DNA of 64,000 nucleotides from Amycolatopsis sp. cg9 (GTDB lineage Bacteria; Actinomycetota; Actinomycetes; Mycobacteriales; Pseudonocardiaceae). The stretch lies in the NCBI RefSeq assembly GCF_041346945.1, contig NZ_CP166850.1, positions 7,858,501 to 7,922,500 on the forward strand, read 5' to 3'. The position numbers and the translations under genes were made by a program. Under the pieces are notes generated by a model, which ran no database searches, had not been told where the DNA came from, and saw only the letters and a list, made by a program, of their open reading frames with translations. Shown piece after piece: positions 35,181 through 44,161 of this stretch (within the stretch, counting starts at the first letter, position 1; the number at the start of each line of letters is the position of its first letter).

Positions 35181-35711
35181 GCGGGCGTAGCCGTCGACGG
35201 CGAGGCGCTTGCCGATCTGGTCGTAGACGGCCTGGTCGTCCGGGGCGACCGTGGCGAGACCGTCGACGTACCGGTTGAACAGGCAGAACGACGCCGCGAT
35301 CAGCACGGTGTCGTGGATCTCGACGTCGGTGGCGCCCTCGGCGCGGGCGGCCGCGACGAGCTCGTCGGTGACCGCGCGCCCGGTTTCGCGGACGGCGAGG
35401 GCGATCCACAGCAGCGCCTTGATCTTCGCCGAGACGGGTGCGTCGTCGATGCCGCCGCACGCGGCGTCGACCACCGCGCGGCCGCCTTCGAGGGTTTCGG
35501 CCGCGGCGGCGGCGTGGCTGCCGGTGCAGAAGCGGCACTCGTTGCCGTTGGACACCACGGCCGCGATCAGCTCGCGTTCGCCGACGGTGAGGGAGTTGGG
35601 GCCGCGCAGCAGCACTTCGGCCAGCTGCCCGAGCGGTGCCGCGGTCTCCGGCCGGTAGGCGAACAGGGCGGAGATCCCGGGCAGGGCCGGGTCGAGCGGG
35701 ATGTGCGGCAT
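35169..35711 (-). CDS. Carboxymuconolactone decarboxylase/AhpD-like protein
   Basis: 180 residues, all helical. The CRFCTGSHAAAA motif (CxxC followed by SxxH) is the redox-active site of AhpD-type alkylhydroperoxidases; the same fold includes 4-carboxymuconolactone decarboxylase. The CxxC argues for the peroxidase type. Start ATG 35711 with GGAGG 5 nt upstream; a longer frame to 35780 has no ribosome site. It faces the ring-cleavage operon and may protect against peroxide made there. Confidence 0.85.
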   Translation of the reverse strand: MPHIPLDPALPGISALFAYRPETAAPLGQLAEVLLRGPNSLTVGERELIAAVVSNGNECRFCTGSHAAAAAETLEGGRAVVDAACGGIDDAPVSAKIKALLWIALAVRETGRAVTDELVAAARAEGATDVEIHDTVLIAASFCLFNRYVDGLATVAPDDQAVYDQIGKRLAVDGYARLGN

Positions 35712-35729
35712 CGGTCCTCCTGGTGGGGC

Positions 35730-35764
35730 GGGGCGAAAGATCCTCCTCGTGAGTCTTTCGCCCC
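35730..35764 (-). terminator. Hairpin between the chitinase and AhpD-like genes
   Basis: GGGGCGAAAGA (35730-35740) pairs perfectly with TCTTTCGCCCC (35754-35764), an 11-bp stem with a 13-nt loop. It lies 66 bp after the chitinase stop and 19 bp before the next start, so it most likely ends the chitinase transcript. It could also act as an attenuator for the AhpD-like gene. Confidence 0.7.
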
Positions 35765-35829
35765 GCGGCGGCCCGGCCAACCTCCGCTTTGCGCAACCGG
35801 GCCGCCGCCGAACGCCTCAGCCGAACGCC

Positions 35830-37572
35830 TCAGCCGATGCTGAAGTCGTCCGCGTAGAGGGCGCTCTGCCCGTACCAGCCGTGGACGTAGACCGTCACCG
35901 CGCCCGAGGCCCCGGTGGTGAAGGGCACCGACAGCTGCGTCCAGCCGCTGCTGGAGGTCCACGTGCTCGCGCTGGCCCCGCCGCGGACGCCGACGTAGGC
36001 GTAGCTGCCCTGGACCCACGCCTTGAGGGTGTAGGCGTGGTTGGGGGCGAGGGTGACGTTCTGCGCGGCCTCGCCGGTGGCCGAGGCCGTCGGCACGACC
36101 TGCAGCGCGTGCGTGCCCGAGTGGGCCGGGGTGGCGACGATCGCGTCGCCCGCGGCGCTCCACGGGCTCAGCGCGCCGGTTTCGAAGCCGCCGTTGACGA
36201 CGCCGCCGGCGGGCGGGGTGCCGTTCACGGTGAGGGTGAAGGTGGCGCTGTGGCTGCCGGAGGCGGCGGTGCCGGTGACGGTCAGCGGGTAGCTGCCGGG
36301 CACGGCCGCGGTCGTGGTGCTCACCGACAGCGTCGCGGTGCCGCCCGCGGTCACGGTGCCCGGGCTGACCGAGGCCGTGACGCCGGCGGGCGCGCCGGTG
36401 ACCGACAGCGCGACCTGCTGCGCGGAGCCCGACGTCACCGCGGTGCCGATGGTGGCGGTGGCGGGCTTGCCGGGGTCGACGGCGGCCGAGGCCGGGTTCG
36501 CGGCGACGGAGAAGTCGTTGCCGGGCACGGAGGTCCCGCCGGTGAAGGGCTCGAAGGCGTGGCTGAAGAACCAGGTGTCCTGGGCGATGCCGGAGCAGTT
36601 GTCCGCGGCGGCGCCGCCGGGGCAGCTGCCGTTGTCGCGCTGCAGCGCCCAGAAGGAGATCTCGTTGATGCCCTTCGAGACGGCCCAGTTGTAGACGGTG
36701 GCGGCGTCGGCGGTGGTGAACGTTTCGGCGGGGCCGAAGTCGTCGACGCCGATCATCTCGGTGACCCCGACGCTCGCCCACAGCTGCGCCTGCGTCTTGC
36801 CCGGGTAGAGCGCGGCGAGCTGGGAGACCAGGCCGGCGGCGGCGGTCTGGGTGTCGGTGGCCATCTGGTGGGCGGCGTTGTCGTAGTAGTCGAAGGTCAT
36901 CAGGTTGACGACGTCGACGCGGGTGCCGTTGGCGACGGCGTTGCGCAGCACGGCCAGGCCGCTGTCGGCGAGGCCGCGGGTGGTCGTGGGCAGGGTGTAG
37001 GAGATCTGCAGGGAGCGCCCGTTCGCCGCGGCCCAGTCCTGGACCTTCTTGATGGCCTTGTTGCGGCGGTCGATGCCGGCGGAGTTGGTGAGGGAGTTGT
37101 CCTCGATGTCCATGTCGAGGCGCGGGACGTCGTAGGTGGTGATCACCGACTCGTAGGCGGCGGCGATGGAGTCCACGCTGGTGCAGCTGTCGGCGATCTC
37201 GGTGCCGGTGTTGTCGGCGGTGTAGCCGCCGAAGGACGGGATGACGTCCCCGCCGCGGGAGCGGATCGTGGCGATGTCGGCGCCGAAGGTCGAGTTCGCG
37301 ATCGGCATCCCGGTGTCACCGTTCCAGTAGACGGTGCAGGAGCTCTTGGTGGCGGCCTGGATGAACGCCATGGTGAGGTGCTTGGCGCCGGACTGCTGGG
37401 CCAGCGCGGCCGGGCTCTCCCCCGTCCAGGCTTCGAAGTAGGGCGCGAACACGTGCGCGGGCAGCGGTGTGGCGGCCTGCGCGGTCCCGGTGGTGGTGAC
37501 CAGCGAACCGGCCGAAACCGCCAGCGCGGCCAGGAAAACGGACATTCGGGCGGAGAATCTGCGTCGTCGCAT
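35830..37572 (-). CDS. Secreted GH18 chitinase with C-terminal binding domains
   Basis: 580 residues. The Arg-rich N-terminus and hydrophobic core (RRRRFSARMSVFLAALAVSAG), ending at AQA, form a signal peptide. The GH18 barrel covers about residues 38-345, with the catalytic DxDxE in RLDMDIEDNS. An Ig-like/FN-like module (about 352-445) is followed by a CBM4/9-like beta-sandwich (NGGFETGALSPWSAAGDA to the end). It hydrolyses chitin outside the cell. Two DasR-like operators overlap the promoter. Start ATG 37572. Confidence 0.93.
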   Translation of the reverse strand: MRRRRFSARMSVFLAALAVSAGSLVTTTGTAQAATPLPAHVFAPYFEAWTGESPAALAQQSGAKHLTMAFIQAATKSSCTVYWNGDTGMPIANSTFGADIATIRSRGGDVIPSFGGYTADNTGTEIADSCTSVDSIAAAYESVITTYDVPRLDMDIEDNSLTNSAGIDRRNKAIKKVQDWAAANGRSLQISYTLPTTTRGLADSGLAVLRNAVANGTRVDVVNLMTFDYYDNAAHQMATDTQTAAAGLVSQLAALYPGKTQAQLWASVGVTEMIGVDDFGPAETFTTADAATVYNWAVSKGINEISFWALQRDNGSCPGGAAADNCSGIAQDTWFFSHAFEPFTGGTSVPGNDFSVAANPASAAVDPGKPATATIGTAVTSGSAQQVALSVTGAPAGVTASVSPGTVTAGGTATLSVSTTTAAVPGSYPLTVTGTAASGSHSATFTLTVNGTPPAGGVVNGGFETGALSPWSAAGDAIVATPAHSGTHALQVVPTASATGEAAQNVTLAPNHAYTLKAWVQGSYAYVGVRGGASASTWTSSSGWTQLSVPFTTGASGAVTVYVHGWYGQSALYADDFSIG

Positions 37573-37633
37573 CTAGCGCTCCAGAGCCGGCGGTGAACCG
37601 TGCCGCGGCGGTGCACGGGGGAACGCCTTCAGG

Positions 37634-37649
37634 ATTGGATCAGACCAAT
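37634..37649. promoter_or_regulatory. DasR-like operator (dre), distal
   Basis: ATTGGATCAGACCAAT is a near-palindromic 16-mer. Read on the minus strand (ATTGGTCTGATCCAAT) it fits the DasR element consensus A-TGGTCTAGACCA-T with central mismatches. It lies about 60 bp before the chitinase start, over or just after the predicted -10 (TAGATT, minus strand, 37647-37652). Confidence 0.6.
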
Positions 37650-37658
37650 CTATGCGTC

Positions 37659-37674
37659 AAGGTCTAGACCACTA
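37659..37674. promoter_or_regulatory. DasR-like operator (dre), proximal to -35
   Basis: The 10-bp palindrome GGTCTAGACC (37661-37670) with flanking A-GTGG/CCACT-type context closely matches the DasR element of Streptomyces chitin/GlcNAc genes. It sits between the candidate -35 and -10 of the chitinase promoter; a TTGACG also lies at 37655-37660 on the minus strand. The DasR family represses until GlcN-6-P accumulates. Confidence 0.75.
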
Positions 37675-37819
37675 AACCGGCCGGATGGCCGCCGGGGTTG
37701 CGCCGGGCCGGAAAAGTCCGGTTCACCGCCGGCCGGAGCCGAGCGTGACCATGCCCGGCGCTTAACGATCGTGACAAAAACGTTCCAACACCACGGGTCT
37801 GCCGGTAGCGTGCGCGTCC

Positions 37820-40438
37820 ATGCGGGTGACATGGGGGAAGATTGGACAACGCAGAGTGACCAAGCCGTGGCGGGCGGCCCCGAAAGCCGCGCTCTCCAGC
37901 CCGCTGACGCTGATCGTGGCCGCGGTGACCTCGCTGCTCGCCTGCTTCCTCGGCACCGCCGCGGTCCTGCAGGCCTCCGCGGCCGGCGGCGCGGCCGTGA
38001 CCTACCAGACCGGGATCACCTGCCCCGACAGCTACGGCCCGGTCTTCGGCAAGGGCAACATCCGCGTCCAGGACATCCCCGCCCTCACCCAGGCCGTCCA
38101 GCGGCACGCCCCGGCACACGGCTTCGGCGCCCCGGTCGTCGGCGCCTACACCACCGTGCTGCGCGGCACCGAGTTCAACGGCGACCCGCACTACAAGATC
38201 CGCCTCGGCTACCGCGACCAGGCCGGCCTCGACAACCTGACGCTGCAGCAAGGCACGCGCGCGCCCGGCCTGTGGCTGGGCAACGTCGTCGCCGACGCCG
38301 AGCACATCGGCGTCGGCACCAAACCCAGCCTGCAGGGCATCCCGCTGCCCCCGGTCACCGGCATCTACGGTGACCTGCTCGACCCGCCGCCGCGGTGGTG
38401 GTGCTCGCAGCAGTCCGGCGCCGTCATCGACCGGCTGGTCGACGACCCGATCGACTCGATCGTCTTCGCCACCGACCAGAAAACCTTCGACACCGCGATC
38501 AAGGCCATCGGCCTGCCGACGATGCAGTACTTCCACATCTCCTTCTACGAACCGGCCCCGGCCACCCTCAGCGCCGCCGAAGACCTCCTGCGGCGCTCCC
38601 AGGACCTCGTCGCCGACGTCCGCGCCGACCTCACCGCCCAAGGCCTCGGCTCCCTGGTCGCCGCCAACGTCCCGACGTTCGAACGCTCGGTGCAGATCGC
38701 CCGCCAGGCCCAGGACAACGTGTTCGTCTCGATCCTGCCGCTCGCGCTGATCAGCGTCCTCGTCGGCTGCGCCGGCCTCGGCACCGTCGCCCTCCAGTGG
38801 TACCAGCGGCGGCACGCGCAGCTGCGGCTGCTCTCCGCCCGCGGCAGCGGCCCGGCCGCCCTCGGCGGCCTCGCCGTCGCCGAACTCGGCCTGCCGATCT
38901 TCGTCGGCGGCGCTGCCGGAGCCGCCGCCGCCCGGCTGCTGCTCGGCGTCTACGGCCCGCCCGGCGCCCCCGACCCGGCCGCCGAACTGCAGGCCGGCGG
39001 GGTCGCCGCGGGGACACTGGCGCTCTCGCTGGCACTACTGGCCCTCGTCGTCGCCGTCCGCGTCCACCGCGAGTTCGAACTCGGCCGCGTGCGGCGCAAG
39101 GGCAACCGGGCGCGGGTGCTGGCGTACTTCCCCTGGGAACTCGCGACCGCCGGCATGGCCTGGCTCGGCTGGACCCGGCTGGCGCACTACGGCAGCGGAT
39201 CCCGGCTCGGAAATCCATTACCGCAAGTGGATCCGCTGGCACTGACCTACCCGGTGTTCGTCGTGCTGACCGTGGGCCTGCTGACCGCCCGGCTCGCGTG
39301 GCTGGCCCTGCACGCCTCCCACCGCGCCCGCTTCTGGTCGAAACCCGCACTCCAGCTGGCGATCCGGCGGCTCGCCGGCGCCCGCGCACCGGTCACCGGC
39401 GTACTCGTGATCGGCACCCTCGCGGTGGGCACCCTCGCCACCGGTATCGGCATCGCCCGCGGCCAGGAAGAGGCGCTGAACACCAAGTCGGCGGTCTTCG
39501 TCGGCAGCAACGCCCGCCTCGACACCGACAGCCCGATCGGCATGGGCCAAGTCGCGATGCCCACCTCCCTCGCCGGCACCAGCACCGTCGTCGGCGAACT
39601 CACCGGCACCGGCAGCGTGGTGCTCGTCATCGACCCGGCGACGTTCGCCCGCGGCGCCGCCGCCGACAGCGTCCCGACCGGCGACCTCGACGAGCTGCTG
39701 CGCACGATCTCGCAGCCCGACCCGCGCGGCACCCCGGTCATCCGCGTCGGGCACACCGCCAAGCAGACCGCCGTGCTGCCCGACGGGCTCCCCGACGCCG
39801 TCCCCGCCGGCGACCTGCCGGTCTTCCCGATGATCGGCACCTCACCCGGCTACGTCGTCTCCCGCACCGTCCTCAGCCACGCCCAGCTCGACAGCGTCCC
39901 CAAGTGGAGCGTGCTCACCAAGGCACCGATGGCGGAAGCCACCACCGCGCTGCGCGACGCCGGCGTGTTCATCCCGAACCGCGTCAGCCGCGAAACCGCG
40001 CTCGACGGCCTCCCGTTCTTCGTCGTCTCCTGGACGTTCTCCTTCGTCGCCCTGCTCGGCGCGGTCCTCGGCGTCGTCGCGATCCTCGCCCTCCTCGTGG
40101 CCGTCGAAGTCCGCCGGCGGCAGAACGCCCTCGCCGGCGCACTGGTCCTGCGCATGGGCATGCGGCCACGGACCCTGCTCGCCAGCCACCTCATGGAACT
40201 CGGCGCGCTCAGCGGACTCGCGATCACCGTCGGCGTCGTCTGCGGGATCTCCGTGGCCGGCCTTTCGGTACCGCGCTTCGACCCCGCCACGTTCCTCGCC
40301 CCACGCTCGGAACTACCCGACCCGCTGCCCTTCGTCCTGACCGTCGTCGTCATCGGCGTGGCGGTCGTCGCCCTCGCCGGCTGGATCGCGGTGCGCTCGG
40401 TGCGCACCGCCCGGACCGCGGAGCTGATCCGTGCCTGA
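37820..40438 (+). CDS. ABC transporter permease, FtsX/MacB-like
   Basis: 872 residues. An N-terminal helix (about 25-50) is followed by a large extracytoplasmic domain (about 55-290). Helix groups near 300-420 and 465-560, a second outside domain, and three final helices (around 735-870, including VVSWTFSFVALLGAVLGVVAILALLVAVE in part) complete the two FtsX-like units. Such permeases work with a MacB-type ATPase on substrates at the membrane surface: lipids, peptides or antibiotics. The next two genes encode ATPases and overlap in series, so the three form one complex or two alternative ones. Confidence 0.85.
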   Translation: MRVTWGKIGQRRVTKPWRAAPKAALSSPLTLIVAAVTSLLACFLGTAAVLQASAAGGAAVTYQTGITCPDSYGPVFGKGNIRVQDIPALTQAVQRHAPAHGFGAPVVGAYTTVLRGTEFNGDPHYKIRLGYRDQAGLDNLTLQQGTRAPGLWLGNVVADAEHIGVGTKPSLQGIPLPPVTGIYGDLLDPPPRWWCSQQSGAVIDRLVDDPIDSIVFATDQKTFDTAIKAIGLPTMQYFHISFYEPAPATLSAAEDLLRRSQDLVADVRADLTAQGLGSLVAANVPTFERSVQIARQAQDNVFVSILPLALISVLVGCAGLGTVALQWYQRRHAQLRLLSARGSGPAALGGLAVAELGLPIFVGGAAGAAAARLLLGVYGPPGAPDPAAELQAGGVAAGTLALSLALLALVVAVRVHREFELGRVRRKGNRARVLAYFPWELATAGMAWLGWTRLAHYGSGSRLGNPLPQVDPLALTYPVFVVLTVGLLTARLAWLALHASHRARFWSKPALQLAIRRLAGARAPVTGVLVIGTLAVGTLATGIGIARGQEEALNTKSAVFVGSNARLDTDSPIGMGQVAMPTSLAGTSTVVGELTGTGSVVLVIDPATFARGAAADSVPTGDLDELLRTISQPDPRGTPVIRVGHTAKQTAVLPDGLPDAVPAGDLPVFPMIGTSPGYVVSRTVLSHAQLDSVPKWSVLTKAPMAEATTALRDAGVFIPNRVSRETALDGLPFFVVSWTFSFVALLGAVLGVVAILALLVAVEVRRRQNALAGALVLRMGMRPRTLLASHLMELGALSGLAITVGVVCGISVAGLSVPRFDPATFLAPRSELPDPLPFVLTVVVIGVAVVALAGWIAVRSVRTARTAELIRA

Positions 40439-41123
40439 AAAACCGATCTTCTCCCTGCGCGGCATCGGCGTGGACTACCAGACCCCCGCCGGCCTCGTCA
40501 CCGGCGTCGACGACGTCAGCATCGACGTCCCCGCCCGCGGGATGACCGTCCTCGCCGGACCGTCCGGCTCCGGCAAGTCGACGCTGCTGCGGGTACTCGG
40601 CCTGTTCGAACAACCCGCCCGCGGCACCCTGACCTTCCAAGGCGCCGACATCCGCAAGCTCAAGCACCGCGAACGCCGCGCCCTGCGCCGCACCCACCTC
40701 GGACTGGTGTTCCAGAACCCCGCCGACAACCTGCTCGGCTACCTCTCCGTCGCCGAAAACCTCCGCGCCGCCGCCGAAGCCGCCGGCACCGACTGCAACC
40801 CCGACGACATCCTCGGCCAGCTGGGCCTGCACGGCACCGGCGACTGGAAGATCTCCGCGCTCTCCGGCGGACAGCAGCAGCGCCTCGCGTTCGGCTGCGT
40901 CCTCGCCGCCCGCTCCACGGTCATCCTCGCCGACGAACCCACGTCCCAACTGGACGAAGCCTCGGCCGACCTCGTCCTCGACACCCTGCGGTACCTGGTG
41001 GACCAGGACTTCGCGGTCCTGGTCGCCTCCCACGACGACCGCCTCATCGACCTCGGCGCACGAGTCGCCCGGCTGCACAAGGGCACCCTCGAACACGTCG
41101 AAGAACGGGAACCGCTGCCATGA
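40431..41123 (+). CDS. ABC transporter ATP-binding protein, LolD/MacB-like
   Basis: 230 residues. Walker A GPSGSGKST (about 41-49), Q-loop VFQNPADN, signature LSGGQQQR, Walker B VILADEPTSQLD and H-loop ASHDD are all intact. The ATG overlaps the permease stop by 8 bp and its own stop overlaps the next ATG (ATGA). It powers the FtsX-like permease upstream. Confidence 0.92.
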   Translation: MPEKPIFSLRGIGVDYQTPAGLVTGVDDVSIDVPARGMTVLAGPSGSGKSTLLRVLGLFEQPARGTLTFQGADIRKLKHRERRALRRTHLGLVFQNPADNLLGYLSVAENLRAAAEAAGTDCNPDDILGQLGLHGTGDWKISALSGGQQQRLAFGCVLAARSTVILADEPTSQLDEASADLVLDTLRYLVDQDFAVLVASHDDRLIDLGARVARLHKGTLEHVEEREPLP

Positions 41124-41788
41124 CCCTCGTCGAAGCCAAGGGCCTGCGCCGCAGCTTCACCCACCCCAGCGGCGACATCGAAGTGCTGCGCGGCCTCGAA
41201 CTGCGCGTCGGCGCCGGCGAACTCGTGACCGTCTCCGGCCGCTCCGGCTCCGGCAAGAGCGCACTGCTGGCCCTGCTGTGCGGGTTCGACTCCCCCGACT
41301 CCGGCTGCGTCCTCCTCGACGGCGTCCCCATCACCGGCGCACCCCCGTGGCACACCTGCGCCGTCCTGCCCCAGGCCCTCGGGCTCGCCAACGAACTCAC
41401 CATCGCCGAGAACGTCGCCCTCCCCCTCCGGCTCCGCTCCGACATCCCCCGCCCCGCCCCCGCGGAAATCCACGCACGGGTCACCGAACTCCTCGACGAA
41501 CTGGGCATCGCCGACCTCGGCGACCGCTACCCCCTCGAGGTGTCCTTCGGCCAGCAGCAACGCGTCGCCCTCGCCCGCGCCGTCGCCGGCCGGCCCCGCG
41601 TCCTGCTCACCGACGAACCCACCGCCCACCTCGACGCCGGCTCCACCCCCCGCGTCCTGCGCCTGCTGCGCCGATGCGCCGCCGAAGGCGCCGCGGTCAT
41701 CGTGGCAACCCACGACGACGAGGTCCACCGCATCGCCGACCGCCGCGTCCGCCTCCTCGACGGCGTGCTCACCGCCCTGCTGGACTGA
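41120..41788 (+). CDS. ABC transporter ATP-binding protein, second ATPase
   Basis: 222 residues. Walker A SGRSGSGKSA, Walker B VLLTDEPTAHLD and H-loop ATHDD are intact, but the ABC signature is degenerate: VSFGQQQR instead of LSGGQ. The last Gly of the P-loop core is kept, but Ser-Ala replaces Ser-Thr. Together with the preceding ATPase it may form a heterodimer with one canonical and one weaker site. ATGA overlap with the previous gene shows tight coupling. Confidence 0.9.
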   Translation: MTLVEAKGLRRSFTHPSGDIEVLRGLELRVGAGELVTVSGRSGSGKSALLALLCGFDSPDSGCVLLDGVPITGAPPWHTCAVLPQALGLANELTIAENVALPLRLRSDIPRPAPAEIHARVTELLDELGIADLGDRYPLEVSFGQQQRVALARAVAGRPRVLLTDEPTAHLDAGSTPRVLRLLRRCAAEGAAVIVATHDDEVHRIADRRVRLLDGVLTALLD

Positions 41789-41866
41789 TCAGGAATCGAG
41801 AAGCACAGGTCAGCGGCCCGGAATAGCGTCATCGCCGTACCGCACACCTACTCCAGGAGCACCACG

Positions 41867-42211
41867 ATGAGCACCCAGGGGATCAAGACCGTCCTGCACC
41901 CCGTCACCGACCTCGCCGCCGCCAAGGCCGTCTACACCGCCCTGCTCGGCACCGAACCCCAGGCCGACGCCCCCTACTACGTCGGCTACGACACCGCCGG
42001 CCAGCACATCGGCCTCGTCCCCAACGGCGCCCGGCAAGGCATGACCGGCCCGGTGACCTACTGGCACGTCGACGACATCAAGGCCAAGCTCGCCGAAGTC
42101 ACCGCCGCCGGCGCCCAGATCAAGGACGAGCCGAAGGACGTCGGCAACGGCCGCCTGGTCGCGACCTTCACCGACGCCGACGGCAACGTCCTCGGCCTGC
42201 TCCAGGACTAA
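41867..42211 (+). CDS. VOC/glyoxalase-superfamily protein
   Basis: A 114-residue single VOC module pair (beta-alpha-beta-beta-beta twice). KTVLHPVTDLAAAKAVYTALLG starts it and TFTDADGNVLGLLQD ends it, the usual metal-site strand. Members isomerise, cleave or bind small molecules such as methylglyoxal adducts or antibiotics. A CAGGAGCACC ribosome site precedes the ATG. The 3' end overlaps the convergent SDR by 4 bp. No substrate can be assigned. Confidence 0.85.
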   Translation: MSTQGIKTVLHPVTDLAAAKAVYTALLGTEPQADAPYYVGYDTAGQHIGLVPNGARQGMTGPVTYWHVDDIKAKLAEVTAAGAQIKDEPKDVGNGRLVATFTDADGNVLGLLQD

Positions 42212-43047
42212 CCGAGCGCGGTCGCCCGGCTGACGTCCTCCCACGCCGCCAGGTCCGCCGCGAGCGCCTCGTGCTGCGCCCGGATCGCCTCCACCGCATC
42301 CGCGCCCAGCGCGAGGCGCAGCGGCGCATCCGCACTCCCGACCGCCCGCACGATCGCCGCCGCGGCCTTCGCCGGATCACCCGGCTGCGTACCGTCCATG
42401 GCCTCCACCGCCTCCCGCGTACCCGACGTCGAAACCGCGTACGCCTCGATCGAGCGGGAACGCTGCATGCGGCCACCACCGAACTCCGTGCGGAACGCAC
42501 CCGGCTCGACGATCAGCACCCGCACCCCGAACGGCGCCACCTCCGCCGCCAGCGCCCCCGAAATACCCTCCAGCGCGTACTTCGCCGCGCAATAAGCACC
42601 GAAGCCCGGCATCGACAGCTGACCACCCATCGAGCTGATCTGCACGACCGTGCCACTGCCCTGCGCCCGCAAGTGCGGCAGCACCGCCTTCGTCACCGCC
42701 ACCGCACCGAAGAACATCACGTCCAGCAACCCGCGCAGCTCACCCATCGTCAGCTCCTCGACCGCACCGACCGAGCCGTTCCCCGCGTTGTTCACCACCA
42801 CGTCGATCCGGCCGAACGCCGCCAGCGCCGCCTTCACCGCCGCGTCGATCTGCCCTTCGTCGGTCACGTCCAGCGCCGCCGTCGCGACCCGGTCACCACC
42901 GCGCTCCTGAAGCTCCGCCAGCGTCTCCGGCCGCCGCGCGGTCGCCAGCACGCGGTCACCCGCCGCCAGCGCGGCCAGCGCGATCTCCCGGCCGAACCCG
43001 GCCGAGCACCCGGTGATCAGCCAGACACGGCCGTCGGTGTTCGTCAT
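42208..43047 (-). CDS. Short-chain dehydrogenase/reductase
   Basis: 279 residues of the classical SDR family. The cofactor loop is TGCSAGFGREIA (TGxxxGxG), with NNAG present as VVNNAGNG. The catalytic Ser is in ISSMGG and the YxxxK in YCAAKYALEG. Arg residues after the first strand suggest NADPH. The ATG at 43047 was chosen over the 24-codon extension because the Rossmann strand begins 8 residues in and GGAAG lies upstream. It is divergent from a LysR regulator 96 bp away, its likely controller. Confidence 0.92.
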   Translation of the reverse strand: MTNTDGRVWLITGCSAGFGREIALAALAAGDRVLATARRPETLAELQERGGDRVATAALDVTDEGQIDAAVKAALAAFGRIDVVVNNAGNGSVGAVEELTMGELRGLLDVMFFGAVAVTKAVLPHLRAQGSGTVVQISSMGGQLSMPGFGAYCAAKYALEGISGALAAEVAPFGVRVLIVEPGAFRTEFGGGRMQRSRSIEAYAVSTSGTREAVEAMDGTQPGDPAKAAAAIVRAVGSADAPLRLALGADAVEAIRAQHEALAADLAAWEDVSRATALG

Positions 43048-43143
43048 CTTCCGTTCCTCCCAGTGGTTTCCTCCCGCCATCCTGCGGACGATCACCACCG
43101 GGACGCCAACACCGGTCACCTGCCACGGCTACAGTCTGAGCCT

Positions 43144-44046
43144 GTGACCCCCGAGCTCCGGCAACTGCGCTACTTCGTCGCCGTCGCCGACGAAACCAGC
43201 TTCACCCGCGCCGCCGCCGGCCTCCACATCGCCCAGCAATCGCTCTCCCAGCAGATCACCGCCCTCGAACGCACCCTCGGCGCCCGCCTCTTCGACCGCG
43301 ACACCCGAGGCACCCGCCTCACCCCCGTCGGCGCACTGTTCCTCCCCGAAGCCCGCGCGGTCCTCACCCGCGCCGACGAAGCCGTCGCCGCCCTCGGCCG
43401 GGCCGTCCGCGGCGAAATCGGCACCGCCCGGCTCGCCTTCCTCACCACCACCGCGAACTACCTGCTGCCCCCGATCGTCCGCGCCGTCCGCGCACGGTTC
43501 CCCGGCCTCGCGGTGACGACCGCCGAAGCGTCCATCGCCGAACTCGTCGACGGCCTCCGCGAAGGCCGCTTCGACCTCGCCTTCACCCGCCCACCACTGG
43601 TCAACGACCTGACCTCACGAACCTTGCTCACCGAAGAGGTCTGCGCCGTCCTCCCCGCCGACCACCACCTCGCCACCCGCCCCGCCCTGAAGCTCGCCGA
43701 CCTCGCCGCCGAACCATGGGTACTCACCCCACGCACCAGCTGGGAACCCTGGCACCGCGCCTACGACGACGACTTCGCCGCCGCCGGCTTCACCCCGCAC
43801 GTCGTCCAGCGCGCCGCCACCGTCCAAGGACTCCTCGGCCTCGTCGCCGCCGGCGTCGGGGTCACCCGCCTGACCCGCTCCTCCCACAGCCTCCGCCGCA
43901 CCGGCGTCGCCTTCGTCCCCCTCGACGGCGACCGCGCCCGCACCGAACTCGTCTGGTCACCCGGCAACGACAACCCCGCGATCCGCACCATCACCGACGT
44001 CGCCGTCCAGCTCGCCGTGACCACCGACCTCACCCAAGCCGGCTAG
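43144..44046 (+). CDS. LysR-family transcriptional regulator
   Basis: 300 residues. The N-terminal HTH (LRQLRYFVAVADETSFTRAAAGLHIAQQSLSQQI in part, residues 4-60) and periplasmic-binding-protein-like effector domain are typical. The GTG start at 43144 puts the HTH at the N-terminus; the frame upstream is antisense to the SDR. The classical LysR arrangement, head-to-head with a metabolic gene, suggests it activates the SDR in response to that enzyme's substrate. Confidence 0.92.
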   Translation: MTPELRQLRYFVAVADETSFTRAAAGLHIAQQSLSQQITALERTLGARLFDRDTRGTRLTPVGALFLPEARAVLTRADEAVAALGRAVRGEIGTARLAFLTTTANYLLPPIVRAVRARFPGLAVTTAEASIAELVDGLREGRFDLAFTRPPLVNDLTSRTLLTEEVCAVLPADHHLATRPALKLADLAAEPWVLTPRTSWEPWHRAYDDDFAAAGFTPHVVQRAATVQGLLGLVAAGVGVTRLTRSSHSLRRTGVAFVPLDGDRARTELVWSPGNDNPAIRTITDVAVQLAVTTDLTQAG

Positions 44047-44161
44047 CAGGTGCCCGCGGAAGCAGCTGCCGCACGCAGCGACCCCGGCCGGCTCCCGGAG
44101 TGACCGGGCACGCACACCATCCCGCACCGCACCGGCCACCCCATCCGTAGAATCGACGCCG

